Shown: positions 27,819 through 36,446 of the stretch, in pieces
How the letters are laid out: each line of letters begins with the position of its first letter
How positions within the stretch are numbered: position 1 is the first letter of the stretch
Assembly (NCBI GenBank): GCA_003212345.1
Contig: QCPZ01000009.1
Coordinates: 1 to 62,112, forward strand
Reading direction: 5' to 3'
DNA from: SAR116 cluster bacterium AG-447-A06
GTDB taxonomy: Bacteria > Pseudomonadota > Alphaproteobacteria > Puniceispirillales > Puniceispirillaceae
Length of the DNA: 62,112 nt
Program-made: the position numbers and the translations under genes
Notes under the pieces: generated by a model
Seen by the model: the letters and a program-made list of their open reading frames with translations, nothing else
Databases searched by the model: none
What the model was told of the DNA's origin: nothing

Positions 27819-28564
27819 CAGTGACCTCCAAGATACGCATCAACGACACGCGGATCATTTTGTAATTTTTCTGGTTTACCATCAGCCAACATCTTACCAT
27901 TAGACAAACAATAAATGTGCGATGCTAAGTTCATTATAACCCGCATATTATGTTCAATCACACAAAGCGTTATTCCCAACTCCTCATTTGCTCGCTGAAG
28001 CCTATTGATCAATCCGTTGATTAGGGTTGGGTTGATACCAGCTGTGGGCTCATCAAGTAACAATACCTTAGGCTCATTCATCAGTGCCATTGCAAATTCG
28101 AGGAGTTTTTGCTGTCCAAAGGAAAGATCGCCGGATATCAAATTTCTCTTTGAGTAAAGCCCCACAAACTCAAGAAGGTGTTCGGCACGCTCGCGGATCT
28201 CTCCCTTACGACTGGCAAACATTGTCGAGTTCGAACCCGGGCGCTGCGATACCGAGATCTGCATGTTGTCAACGCAATCCATTTTAGTATAAATGCGGGT
28301 TTGTTGAAACGTTCTCAACATCCCTAACCTGGCAATATCACCCACACGAAGATGGGATATTTCTTGGCCCTCAAATTTTATTGAGCCAGTGTCAATTGGG
28401 TGATATCCAACGATCGAGTTAAACAGTGTACTTTTTCCACAGCCATTCGGCCCAATGATACCAGTGATCGAACCCTTTCTAACAGCCATAGTTATATCAA
28501 CATTCGCTTTTACACCGCCAAAGGATTTTGAAACTTTTTTGACTTCAATTACATTTTGAGCCAT
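27818..28564 (-). CDS. livG: Liv-type ABC transporter ATPase LivG
   Basis: LivG is the second ATPase of the transporter. Motifs are Walker A GPNGCGKST near residue 37, signature DLSFGQQKLLEFA, Walker B VLLLDEPTAGINP and the H-loop CVIEHNM. The start is ATG 28564 behind AAGGGAG (8-base spacer), overlapping the livM stop as TGATG; a GTG one codon upstream is in frame but less likely. 248 residues, usual length for the LivG group. It has no extension like that of LivF. Confidence 0.93.
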   Translation of the reverse strand: MAQNVIEVKKVSKSFGGVKANVDITMAVRKGSITGIIGPNGCGKSTLFNSIVGYHPIDTGSIKFEGQEISHLRVGDIARLGMLRTFQQTRIYTKMDCVDNMQISVSQRPGSNSTMFASRKGEIRERAEHLLEFVGLYSKRNLISGDLSFGQQKLLEFAMALMNEPKVLLLDEPTAGINPTLINGLINRLQRANEELGITLCVIEHNMRVIMNLASHIYCLSNGKMLADGKPEKLQNDPRVVDAYLGGH

Positions 28565-29601
28565 CACGCTTCTCCCTTACTAGCCGATGTGGACTCGTCA
28601 ACAGCTATACCAAATCGCTCTGGATACTTGGCTTGTAACCAACCCATAATTCCTTGCTGGAAGTATACAATATTGACAATGAGAATGAGGCCGAGGACAA
28701 CCCATTGCAGGCCAAGGAGATAAGTCCATGTTGCTTCTTTGACCACATGGAACAATATGGCACCAAGAACAGGCCCCCACAGCGTGCCTTTGCCTCCAAG
28801 CAACGACATCGCAACCATAAATATACCAAAAGTCGCTACAGGAAACGCAACCTCAAGTGGCTCAATGTATCCGACCATGTTCCCGAACACGGCACCAGTG
28901 CAACCCATAAAGAAAGCCGCAATTGCCCACCCAACCTGTTTGTAACGTAACGTTGGAATACCCATGGCCTCAGCCTTGTCTTCATCATCTCGAATAGCGT
29001 TCGCTGCTAATCCAAATTGGGTTTTAAACAGCCATCGGATTACAAAATGTGCGATCACCGCGATAATAAAGCAAAGTACGTAGAAAAAGGCGGATCGATA
29101 TTCAATTGGCAACGGCAAAAACGGCATCGCGATACCGGCTCCGGCTCCAATAACCTCAATTGTTCCAGCAATTTCTCGGGCTGCTACTGCAACGCCAAGT
29201 GTGCCAATCGCAAAATAGGGACCTCTCAGTCCAAAGACCGCGAGGCCCAACAATAAGGACAATACTGAGCAAGCCACCCCTCCAAAGAAAACACCAAGGG
29301 CTAAACCAGTATAATATTGCGATTCAGTGAATACTGGCTTGATTGCACCATATGAGGCTGTGAAGGCGCCAAGGTCATAAAACATAGACACTTGAATGGA
29401 TGCCGAGACGTACATACCGACACCGAAAAATGTAATATTTCCTAGTGAATTGTAGCCCATTTGGCCACCAGTTATGTCCCAAGTGGTTGCCATTATCACC
29501 ATAATCCACAATACAGCGAATTGCATAATGTAGTCTGGAAAAGCGATTGGTCCTAGGATGCCAAAAACGGCCAGTCCAATATATATCAGTTTTTCATTCA
29601 T
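28564..29601 (-). CDS. livM: Liv-type ABC transporter permease LivM
   Basis: LivM is one of the two membrane subunits. From ATG 29601 (MNEKLIYIGLAVFGILGPIAF) it has 345 residues and eight to ten hydrophobic segments. The conserved permease motifs GQxGxNSLG (here GQMGYNSLGNITFFGVGMY), RGPYFAIGTLGVA and NAIRDDEDKAEAMGI, the last being the ATPase-contact EAA-like loop, are present. The start overlaps the livH end by a short gap of one base (stop at 29603). The 20 codons upstream of 29601 in the open frame overlap livH and are not family-like. Confidence 0.92.
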   Translation of the reverse strand: MNEKLIYIGLAVFGILGPIAFPDYIMQFAVLWIMVIMATTWDITGGQMGYNSLGNITFFGVGMYVSASIQVSMFYDLGAFTASYGAIKPVFTESQYYTGLALGVFFGGVACSVLSLLLGLAVFGLRGPYFAIGTLGVAVAAREIAGTIEVIGAGAGIAMPFLPLPIEYRSAFFYVLCFIIAVIAHFVIRWLFKTQFGLAANAIRDDEDKAEAMGIPTLRYKQVGWAIAAFFMGCTGAVFGNMVGYIEPLEVAFPVATFGIFMVAMSLLGGKGTLWGPVLGAILFHVVKEATWTYLLGLQWVVLGLILIVNIVYFQQGIMGWLQAKYPERFGIAVDESTSASKGEA

Positions 29602-29602
29602 C

Positions 29603-30508
29603 TTAACGAACCACCTGTCTTTGACGGCGCATCTGAACTTGTCGCCATGATAGAACACCAATCAATACGAATACTGCAGCGGCGATCTGCCACTCCGCTC
29701 CAGCGATGATGCCTGCATACTGTTCAACCCATCCCAGGATAAAGCTCATGGTAATCACGCCGGGAAGGTTCCCAAGCCCTGCAGCGGTTACAATTGCAAA
29801 GGTACGGAGCGAATACACTATTCCATAAAATGGTTGCAAAACCCATATCATTGACACCAGCACACCAGCAATCCCGCAAATCGCAGAGTTTAGCGCAAAC
29901 GTAAACATGTAAACTTTGTTTGTATCGATACCTAAAACACGCGCTGCCCTTGCGTCTTGGGCGGTGGCACGAATAGCTTGTCCCATACGTGACCGGGTCA
30001 TAAAAATCACGATAGCAGTAGCAAAAACGGCAGCTAACGCTAAAGAAACGATTTTGACTGTGGGTACCGTTACGAAATCATCAAACATCGTCATAATGTA
30101 CATGTGAGAGTCAACCGTCTGAACTTCTGGGCCGTAAATAAGATTCATAACCTGCTGCATAAAAAGCGAGAGGCCAAAAGTCGCCAAAAGCGAGACAAAC
30201 ATATCGTTGTCAATAACTCTTTTGATCACCAATTGATAGACAACAAGACCGTACAGAAACATTACGATAGCAATGAACGGTAATGCAAAAATTGGATGTA
30301 TGCCAAGATTATGAGCAGTGAAGGCGATATACCCCCCCATGATCACAAAGTCCCCTTGGGCAAGGTTTTTTACGTTCATCACACCCCAAACGAGTGCCAG
30401 CCCATAGGCCGCAAGCGCGAATACTGCACCAATAAATATTCCATCCAATAACATTTGGACATTCATTACAGGAGCGTAAACAAACAAAAGCTGAAGATTA
30501 TCAAGCAT
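29603..30508 (-). CDS. livH: Liv-type ABC transporter permease LivH
   Basis: LivH is the partner permease, 301 residues. It shows GAVFALAAYGLALVWGVMNVKNLAQGDFVIMGGY, the hallmark GxxYxLxAxGLxLxxGxxxxxNxAxGxxxMxGAY-type N-terminal motif, and the coupling loop IRATAQDARAARVLGID. The ATG at 30508 is behind GAAGGGCATGAC. The gene follows livK after 142 bases that contain a strong stem-loop at 30596-30621. Confidence 0.92.
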   Translation of the reverse strand: MLDNLQLLFVYAPVMNVQMLLDGIFIGAVFALAAYGLALVWGVMNVKNLAQGDFVIMGGYIAFTAHNLGIHPIFALPFIAIVMFLYGLVVYQLVIKRVIDNDMFVSLLATFGLSLFMQQVMNLIYGPEVQTVDSHMYIMTMFDDFVTVPTVKIVSLALAAVFATAIVIFMTRSRMGQAIRATAQDARAARVLGIDTNKVYMFTFALNSAICGIAGVLVSMIWVLQPFYGIVYSLRTFAIVTAAGLGNLPGVITMSFILGWVEQYAGIIAGAEWQIAAAVFVLIGVLSWRQVQMRRQRQVVR

Positions 30509-30595
30509 GTCATGCCCTTCTATCGTCTATGACAAACACAGCGTTAACGCTATGAACAAATTGGTGCGAGTGCGTACCACAATCACAAAAAGTAA

Positions 30596-30621
30596 GGAAG
30601 CCCTTAAATCTAAGGGCTTCC
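30596..30621 (-). terminator. Attenuator or mRNA-stabilising stem-loop between livK and livH
   Basis: A perfect 11-base-pair stem GGAAGCCCTTA / TAAGGGCTTCC with a 4-base loop lies 30 bases after the livK stop. On the minus strand it is followed by TTACTTTTTG. It probably makes partial termination or protects the 3' end, so that the binding protein is made in excess over the membrane and ATPase subunits. Confidence 0.75.
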
Positions 30622-30650
30622 AACTGTCAGTATATCTCGACCGTATAGTC

Positions 30651-31883
30651 TTAATATGAAACTTTGCGCGGCAAGGTCATATCTTCGTGAGATACAATAT
30701 TTTTGTAGCTACCATCGGCTTGAATTTGCCGATAAAACATTGGCTTTGCAATGTTATTACCTGCCTCAGAGAACTTAATCGGGCCGTAGAAAGTATTCAT
30801 ATCAGTGGCTGACAAAGCGTCACGAACTTTGTCCCGATCAAAACTATTTGCTCTCTCAAAAGCGTCCTTGAACACCAACACAGCAGCAGATGCCTGCGCG
30901 GTTTGATATGGAATACCAGTGTTGTATTCAGGGTAAGCCTTCTTAAAGTCAGCATCATACTTTTGTGCATCACCAAAAATTGGCTCGCTATTTGGCAAAT
31001 TGGTCAACCACTGGGTTGGGCACAAGATGCCATTCGCGGACTTAGGAAATTTGACATGCACCTTAGCAGCTTCGCAGTGCGTGATAGAGATAGCAGATGC
31101 GTTAATTTTCATTTCCTCGATTTGGCGCGCTGCAGTTGCAGCCCCTTTTGAGTGACCCGATACGAGAAGAATATCTGGCTTCAGTGCTTTAAACTTTGTC
31201 AGAGTGGCCGACATGTCTGATAAGTCAGCCGGCAATTTGTCATCAATCACAATTTTCATGCCATATTTCTTGGCCACATCAAGGACCCCTGCACGAACAT
31301 CAAGTGAGAAACCATCATTCTCAAATGCCATACCAATGCGGAGATCAGATGGAGACTTCCAACCAGCTTTTGCTCTCTGTGCTATGAGATCAAGGACTGG
31401 AGCGAGGTAATACTCAGAGGTCGACAATACAGCAAACATGTACTTGTAACCTTGAGTAAATAACGACCGAGAGGCTCCTTCTGCTTCGACCATTGGGACT
31501 TTGTATTTTTCCGTTACTGGAGCCACAGCTTTGGTCATCGTTGTGCTGTACGGACCAAGCATGTAGTCTACGCCGTCCTGTTTGACAAGCCTTTCAGTGA
31601 GCTGAGAAGCTCGTGATGGCGTTGACTCATCGTCATAATACACGACTTTTAACTTGTAGCTCTTTCCACCAACCTTCACACCGCCGGTGTCGTTGATCCG
31701 CTTTACTGCAAAATCATACCCTTTTTGGGTGTGAAAACCGTTGGTTGAGTATTTGCCTGTTAAGGACAAAGATGAGCCGATAACAATCGTGTCACCCTCA
31801 ACTTTTGCAACAGCTGGCGCAACCATGCCAGCGAGACCAACAGCAAGGGCGGCGCCCGCAGCTATCGAATACTTTTTATACAT
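30651..31883 (-). CDS. Liv-type ABC transporter periplasmic substrate-binding protein
   Basis: A periplasmic binding protein of the type I LivK/AmiC fold. From ATG 31883, which sits behind GGGAGGAATTAAA, the protein has 410 residues with a signal peptide (MYKKYS, hydrophobic core, cleavage after APAVA at about residue 26). The mature part begins EGDTIVIGSSLSLTGKYSTNGFHTQKGYDFAVKRIN, with VKVVYYDDESTPSRA and the later LLVSGHSKGAA segments typical of the family. The longer open frame upstream lacks any signal. Ligand cannot be read from the sequence: these proteins bind amino acids, amides, urea or sulfonates. Neighbouring tauD and xsc suggest a C2 sulfonate or related osmolyte as one option. 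Confidence 0.88.
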   Translation of the reverse strand: MYKKYSIAAGAALAVGLAGMVAPAVAKVEGDTIVIGSSLSLTGKYSTNGFHTQKGYDFAVKRINDTGGVKVGGKSYKLKVVYYDDESTPSRASQLTERLVKQDGVDYMLGPYSTTMTKAVAPVTEKYKVPMVEAEGASRSLFTQGYKYMFAVLSTSEYYLAPVLDLIAQRAKAGWKSPSDLRIGMAFENDGFSLDVRAGVLDVAKKYGMKIVIDDKLPADLSDMSATLTKFKALKPDILLVSGHSKGAATAARQIEEMKINASAISITHCEAAKVHVKFPKSANGILCPTQWLTNLPNSEPIFGDAQKYDADFKKAYPEYNTGIPYQTAQASAAVLVFKDAFERANSFDRDKVRDALSATDMNTFYGPIKFSEAGNNIAKPMFYRQIQADGSYKNIVSHEDMTLPRKVSY

Positions 31884-32069
31884 TTTAATTCCTCCCAGAA
31901 TTGAAAAAAGAACTTTAAAGTGACCGTGCTCGATTCTTATCAAGTCGCCAACTACGAAAACATCATTAAAGGGAAAAAAAATGATGTACGCAACAGAAAC
32001 AATGTTTTTCTGGTTAAGAAACACCAAAACGGACTATTGGGTGACTCTTTTGCATTAATTTATGGGACT

Positions 32070-32894
32070 TTATCGCGGAGTGTCGCCCTTCAGCGTAATC
32101 CGGTGCAATAATCGGCGGTAGCCATGATAATCATTAAGTGGGTAATGCTGAACACAGCGATTGTCCCAAAATGCAACGTCACCAACCTGCCAAGACAAGC
32201 GACATTGGAACTCCGGTGAAATCTGATGCGTAAACAGGTACTCTAACAAGCCTTGGCTTTCTTCAGCACTCCACCCTTCAAACGTGATTGTATGGGCGGC
32301 GTTTACGAACAAAGCTTTTCGTCCGGTTTCTGGATGCGTGCGTACCACCGGGTGTGTGCCAGACAGATCATCCGGGTCAACACCACTGGCCGAGTCCTTC
32401 AGTCGCTCACTTCGAGTAGAAGCAACGCGTTTCTTTCCTGCAGCATTAACACCACGCAGTTTCTCCAGAACACCACGTAGCGGCGCAGATAAATGTTCAA
32501 ACGCCGCATATTGATTGGCAAACAATGTATCGCCACCGAGCGGGGGCAATTCTTTGGCATAGAGCAGGGTGGCCATTGGCGGGCATTTTTGATAGGTTGT
32601 ATCTGAATGCCACACGCCACCAAAATTCACTCTTTCATCCTCTTTTTTTAATACTTCGGTAATCATTGGAAAACCATCAAGGCCCGTCAAAAAGGGATAA
32701 ATATCAGGCTCGCCTAGCGCCTTAGCAAATGCCAATTGCTGCGCAGGTGTTAAGTCTTGACCTCTTATTACAATCATCTGGTGCTTTAGCCATATGGCTC
32801 GCAAATCGTCAATTATCGCATCATCAAGCGGCACGCTGAGATCGATGCCGGTTACTTCAGCACCCAATGCTGGTGACAATGCCTTCACCTTCAT
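32070..32894 (-). CDS. TauD/TfdA-family 2-oxoglutarate-dependent dioxygenase
   Basis: A 274-residue non-haem Fe(II) dioxygenase. The iron facial triad is visible as His96 and Asp98 in WHSDTTY and His250 in QHYPLND, with the 2-oxoglutarate arginine expected at Arg261 (GYRRLLHR). Family members hydroxylate taurine, alkylsulfonates, 2,4-D or similar compounds; TauD splits taurine to aminoacetaldehyde and sulfite. The gene lies upstream of livK on the same strand (186 bases) and is divergent from xsc, so a role in organosulfonate use is likely. Whether the substrate is taurine itself is not shown: TauD and Xsc act on different intermediates. Confidence 0.8.
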   Translation of the reverse strand: MKVKALSPALGAEVTGIDLSVPLDDAIIDDLRAIWLKHQMIVIRGQDLTPAQQLAFAKALGEPDIYPFLTGLDGFPMITEVLKKEDERVNFGGVWHSDTTYQKCPPMATLLYAKELPPLGGDTLFANQYAAFEHLSAPLRGVLEKLRGVNAAGKKRVASTRSERLKDSASGVDPDDLSGTHPVVRTHPETGRKALFVNAAHTITFEGWSAEESQGLLEYLFTHQISPEFQCRLSWQVGDVAFWDNRCVQHYPLNDYHGYRRLLHRITLKGDTPR

Positions 32895-33270
32895 ACTTCT
32901 CTCCTCTATTAAATGCCTTTTTCAGGCCTTGGCTTCAACAGCCTGCTTTTACAAACTCATTAGTGCGTGCCATATAGTGGCCGGTAACTCAGTTCACTCT
33001 CAAGGCGTTGTTTTTCAGCTGACATAGAATCGTTACCTGATCAAATATGCAAGTCACCACGATCATTCAAAATCATCTGGCAAGATCTTTAGAAAAGCAA
33101 GCCAGATAAACTGGACCCAAATTTAGCCGCAACTGGTTCCAACATCAGCTTGGCATATATAAAAAATAACTGTACAACCATAACGCAATCTAATTCCGCC
33201 CATCGGGGCTGGTGCGATAAACAAGATTTTCCGAGACTAACTTTTACCGAATAAATAAAGGTGACAACTC
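32895..33270. promoter_or_regulatory. Divergent intergenic region between tauD-like gene and xsc
   Basis: Some 376 bases without a gene. Both flanking genes are read outward from here, so it must contain their promoters and probably a shared regulator site. An imperfect CATCTGGC / GCCAGATA repeat occurs at 33075-33117. I cannot identify a specific operator. The xsc end has the ribosome site AAAGGTGA just before ATG 33271. Confidence 0.5.
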
Positions 33271-35049
33271 ATGAAGATGACAACCGAAGAAGCATTTGTG
33301 AAGGTCCTGCAGATGCATGGCATTGAAAATGCTTTTGGCATTATTGGCTCTGCAATGATGCCAATATCTGACCTTTTTCCACAAGCCGGCATTACCTTTT
33401 GGGATGCCGCCCACGAATGTAACGCAGGAATGATGGCTGACGGCTTTACTCGTGCAACTGGCAAAATGTCGATGATGGTAGCCCAGAACGGCCCGGGCAT
33501 CACTAATTTTGTGACACCCGTGAAGACTGCCTATTGGAATCATACCCCGCTGTTGCTGGTAACCCCACAGGCCGCGAACAAGACCCTAGGCCAAGGCGGG
33601 TTTCAGGAGGTTGAACAAATGGCGCTGTTCAAAGACATGGTGGCTTATCAAGAAGAGGTGCGTGATCCATCACGCATTGCAGAAACCCTTAACCGTGTTA
33701 TCCTGCAAGCTAAACGTGCCTCAGCCCCCGCCCAAATCAACGTCCCGCGTGATTTTTGGACGCAAGTTATTGATATTGAGCTTCCAGCCATTGTAGAATT
33801 CGAGCGCCCTTCTGGCGGCGAAGATGCGGTCAGCGAAGCAGCTGCACTGTTATCCAAGGCAGAGTTTCCAGTCCTGTTGAATGGCGCCGGCGTTGTTATT
33901 GGCGGCGCAATTGAAGCCTCAATCAAGCTTGCCGAGCGTCTTGATGCGCCAGTCTGTTGTGGCTATCAGCATAACGATGCTTTTCCCGGATCACATCCGT
34001 TATTTGCTGGCCCACTTGGCTACAACGGATCAAAAGCGGGGATGGAATTAATTGCCAAAGCTGACGTTGTTTTAGCTTTGGGAACCCGCTTAAACCCGTT
34101 TTCGACCCTGCCTGGCTATGGCATCGATTATTGGCCAAAGGACGCCAAAATCATACAAGTAGACATTAACGCTGATCGTATTGGCCTGACAAAACCAGTT
34201 AGCGTTGGTATTGTTGGTGATGCCAAAAAGGTTGCATTGAGCATCATTGATAAGCTGGGCAGCACCGCCGGTGATACGGGCCGAAGTGCCCGTAAAGAAT
34301 TAATTGCAAAAACAAAATCCGCATGGGCACAGGAACTAACCTCACTTGATCATGAAGATGATGACCCGGGCACAACTTGGAACGAGCGGGCTCGTGATCG
34401 TGAACCCACAAAAATGTCACCACGTATGGCATGGCGTGCGATCCAGTCAGCCTTGCCAAAAGATGCGATCATTTCATCTGACATTGGCAATAATTGCGCC
34501 ATAGGTAATGCCTACCCAACTTTTGAAGAAGGTCGTAAATATTTAGCGCCAGGCTTATTTGGGCCTTGTGGCTACGGCCTGCCATCAATCATGGGGGCAA
34601 AAATTGGTCGTAATGATGTGCCTGTTGTCGGATTTGCTGGCGATGGCGCCTTCGGTATTTCAATGAATGAAATGTCCGCCATTGGCCGCGAAGAATGGCC
34701 TGCCATAACCATGGTAATTTTCCGCAATTATCAGTGGGGAGCCGAAAAGCGTAACACAACACTATGGTTTGAAGATAACTTTGTTGGCACCGAACTTGAC
34801 GAGCAAGTGTCATATGCCAACATCGCCAAAGCCTGCGGTGTTGAAGGTATTGCCGTCGATTCGATGGATGAACTTCGCGATGCGCTAGCGAAAGCGGTTG
34901 ACGCGCAAATGAAAGATGGCGTGACCACTTTTATTGAAGTAATGCTGAACCAAGAACTTGGTGAGCCATTCCGCCGGGATGCGATGAAAAAGCCAGTATC
35001 TGTTGCCGGTATTGACCCGGGTGACATGCGGCCGCAGCAAAGCGTCTGA
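33271..35049 (+). CDS. xsc: Sulfoacetaldehyde acetyltransferase Xsc
   Basis: Xsc is a thiamine-diphosphate enzyme that converts sulfoacetaldehyde and phosphate to acetyl phosphate and sulfite, the C-S bond-breaking step in taurine and isethionate degradation. The 592-residue protein has the N-terminal ThDP glutamate (Glu49 in AAHECNAGMMADG), the Xsc-typical PQAANKTLGQGGFQEVEQMALF region, and the C-terminal ThDP/Mg motif GDGAFGISMNEMSAI followed by N in FRNYQWG. It closely resembles characterised Xsc rather than acetolactate synthase, which differs in these segments. It stands alone on the plus strand and ends in a strong terminator. Phosphotransacetylase (pta) is not adjacent. Confidence 0.93.
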   Translation: MKMTTEEAFVKVLQMHGIENAFGIIGSAMMPISDLFPQAGITFWDAAHECNAGMMADGFTRATGKMSMMVAQNGPGITNFVTPVKTAYWNHTPLLLVTPQAANKTLGQGGFQEVEQMALFKDMVAYQEEVRDPSRIAETLNRVILQAKRASAPAQINVPRDFWTQVIDIELPAIVEFERPSGGEDAVSEAAALLSKAEFPVLLNGAGVVIGGAIEASIKLAERLDAPVCCGYQHNDAFPGSHPLFAGPLGYNGSKAGMELIAKADVVLALGTRLNPFSTLPGYGIDYWPKDAKIIQVDINADRIGLTKPVSVGIVGDAKKVALSIIDKLGSTAGDTGRSARKELIAKTKSAWAQELTSLDHEDDDPGTTWNERARDREPTKMSPRMAWRAIQSALPKDAIISSDIGNNCAIGNAYPTFEEGRKYLAPGLFGPCGYGLPSIMGAKIGRNDVPVVGFAGDGAFGISMNEMSAIGREEWPAITMVIFRNYQWGAEKRNTTLWFEDNFVGTELDEQVSYANIAKACGVEGIAVDSMDELRDALAKAVDAQMKDGVTTFIEVMLNQELGEPFRRDAMKKPVSVAGIDPGDMRPQQSV

Positions 35050-35080
35050 ACATATGGCGCTATCTTTAGTACAATATTGA

Positions 35081-35110
35081 AGGGCCGCCAAAGGCGGCCC
35101 TATTATTTTT
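35081..35110 (+). terminator. rho-independent terminator of xsc
   Basis: AGGGCCGCC / GGCGGCCCT, a 9-base-pair GC-rich stem with an AAA loop, is followed by ATTATTTTTT. It lies 31 bases after the xsc stop and before the convergent quinone oxidoreductase gene. Confidence 0.92.
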
Positions 35111-35122
35111 TGAATTATGTGC

Positions 35123-36097
35123 TTACAGCGTGAGGATAGTGCAGCCCGTTGTAGAACGGCCAGTAAGCGCCTCATGAGCCTTTGCCACATCCTCTAATGG
35201 AAACCGCTGATTAATCGATACCGTAACCGTCCCATCGGATACCACCTCAAATAGTTTTGCCGAAGCCATTTCCAACCACGCACGATCCGCAGCAAAATGA
35301 AACAAGGTTGGCCGGCTTAAATAATATGATCCTTTGGCAAGGTCGGTAATTTTGAAATCTACGTAGGGCCCAGATGATTGACCAAAAGCGATAATCGTGC
35401 CGTGCCGTTTGGTAGATGCTATTGTGCGAGCCATCGTATCATTGCCGACCGAGTCATAAGCTACATCTACGCCTAGCCCATCGGTCAGGCGCATCACCTC
35501 AGCCTCAAAATCTGTGCTAGTATAATCAATTACGTGATCATACCCGTTAGCCTTTGCAAGTGCACATTTTTCAACTCCACCAGCGGTTCCAATAACTGTT
35601 GCGCCAATTGCTTTTAGCCACTGCCCTGCAATCAAGCCAACACCGCCCGCAGCGGCATGAAACAGGACTTTATCGCCAAGCTTAACTTTGTAACTATCAT
35701 GAATAAGGTAGGCAACTGTTAGCCCTTTTAACATTATTGATGCGGCTAGATCGCTGGTAACAGCATTTGGTAATTTAACCACATAGCCGGCATCAATCAC
35801 CCGGTGTGTTGCATAGGCACCATTGGCAAGCGTATAGCCAACGCGATCTCCCACATCCAAACCCCTGACATCTGAGCCAACAGCTTCTATAATACCAGCA
35901 CCCTCCGAACCCAGAATAAGGTCACTTTCGACCGGCCAAGGATAGGCGCCATTACGTATATAAATATCCAGAAAATTTATGCCGACTGCCTCATGCCGGA
36001 TCAACACTTCACCAGCGCCAGGCAACAAATCACCAAGCGTGATTTTACGGATAACTTCAGACCCACCTGGCTTGGCAGCAGCCATTGCGTAACGCAT
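35123..36097 (-). CDS. Quinone oxidoreductase (zinc-independent MDR/zeta-crystallin type)
   Basis: A medium-chain dehydrogenase/reductase of the QOR group that uses NADPH to reduce quinones or alkenals. The start is ATG 36097 (MRYAMAAAKPGGSEVIRK), 8 bases after AAGGAG, giving 324 residues. Features are GINFLDIYIRNGAYP, the LGSEGAGIIEAVGSDV loop and the nucleotide-binding HAAAGGVGLIAGQWLKAIGATVIGTAG. The catalytic zinc ligands of alcohol dehydrogenases are absent, as expected. It is convergent with xsc and has no functional partner nearby. Confidence 0.88.
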   Translation of the reverse strand: MRYAMAAAKPGGSEVIRKITLGDLLPGAGEVLIRHEAVGINFLDIYIRNGAYPWPVESDLILGSEGAGIIEAVGSDVRGLDVGDRVGYTLANGAYATHRVIDAGYVVKLPNAVTSDLAASIMLKGLTVAYLIHDSYKVKLGDKVLFHAAAGGVGLIAGQWLKAIGATVIGTAGGVEKCALAKANGYDHVIDYTSTDFEAEVMRLTDGLGVDVAYDSVGNDTMARTIASTKRHGTIIAFGQSSGPYVDFKITDLAKGSYYLSRPTLFHFAADRAWLEMASAKLFEVVSDGTVTVSINQRFPLEDVAKAHEALTGRSTTGCTILTL

Positions 36098-36446
36098 TCC
36101 CCATCTCCTTAACCTTGGAAACAATCCCATCTTAACCTAATACAAACCCTATAACTTGTGGTTATTGCTGAGTATAAAATATCAGGCGCTTTTCTTTATT
36201 CGTATAATAGGCCGTTTGCAGGATCGATGACCAGCCTTTTCGGATCTTTAATATCCACCTAGGAAATAATCATTTTGCGGGCAAAAAGCGTTAACCTCAT
36301 CCAGATTTTATAAATAGTTTTCCTTCAGTCAATTGATTTATATATATTTTTTATTTTTCAACACTTCGATTTGTGCGATTTGACTTGCAGTCTGGCAATT
36401 TCTTTCTAACATCACGTCATCGGAAAACTAAAAAGGGGAATTTAGC
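36098..36446. promoter_or_regulatory. Divergent intergenic region upstream of the purine permease
   Basis: About 350 AT-rich bases without a gene, between the divergent quinone oxidoreductase and permease genes. A weak promoter-like pair is TTGACT at 36380-36385 with TTTCTA 17 bases later. The permease ribosome site AAAGGGG is near 36430-36436. I looked for a purine-type aptamer and could not recognise one. Confidence 0.35.

Noticed and set aside
30651-32027. Longer start for the liv binding protein at 32027
   Set aside because: The added 48 residues destroy the signal peptide; ATG 31883 has GGGAGG and a normal signal sequence.
36131-36446. Purine-type riboswitch in front of the permease gene
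   Set aside because: No three-way junction or recognisable conserved loops were found; the region is simply AT-rich.
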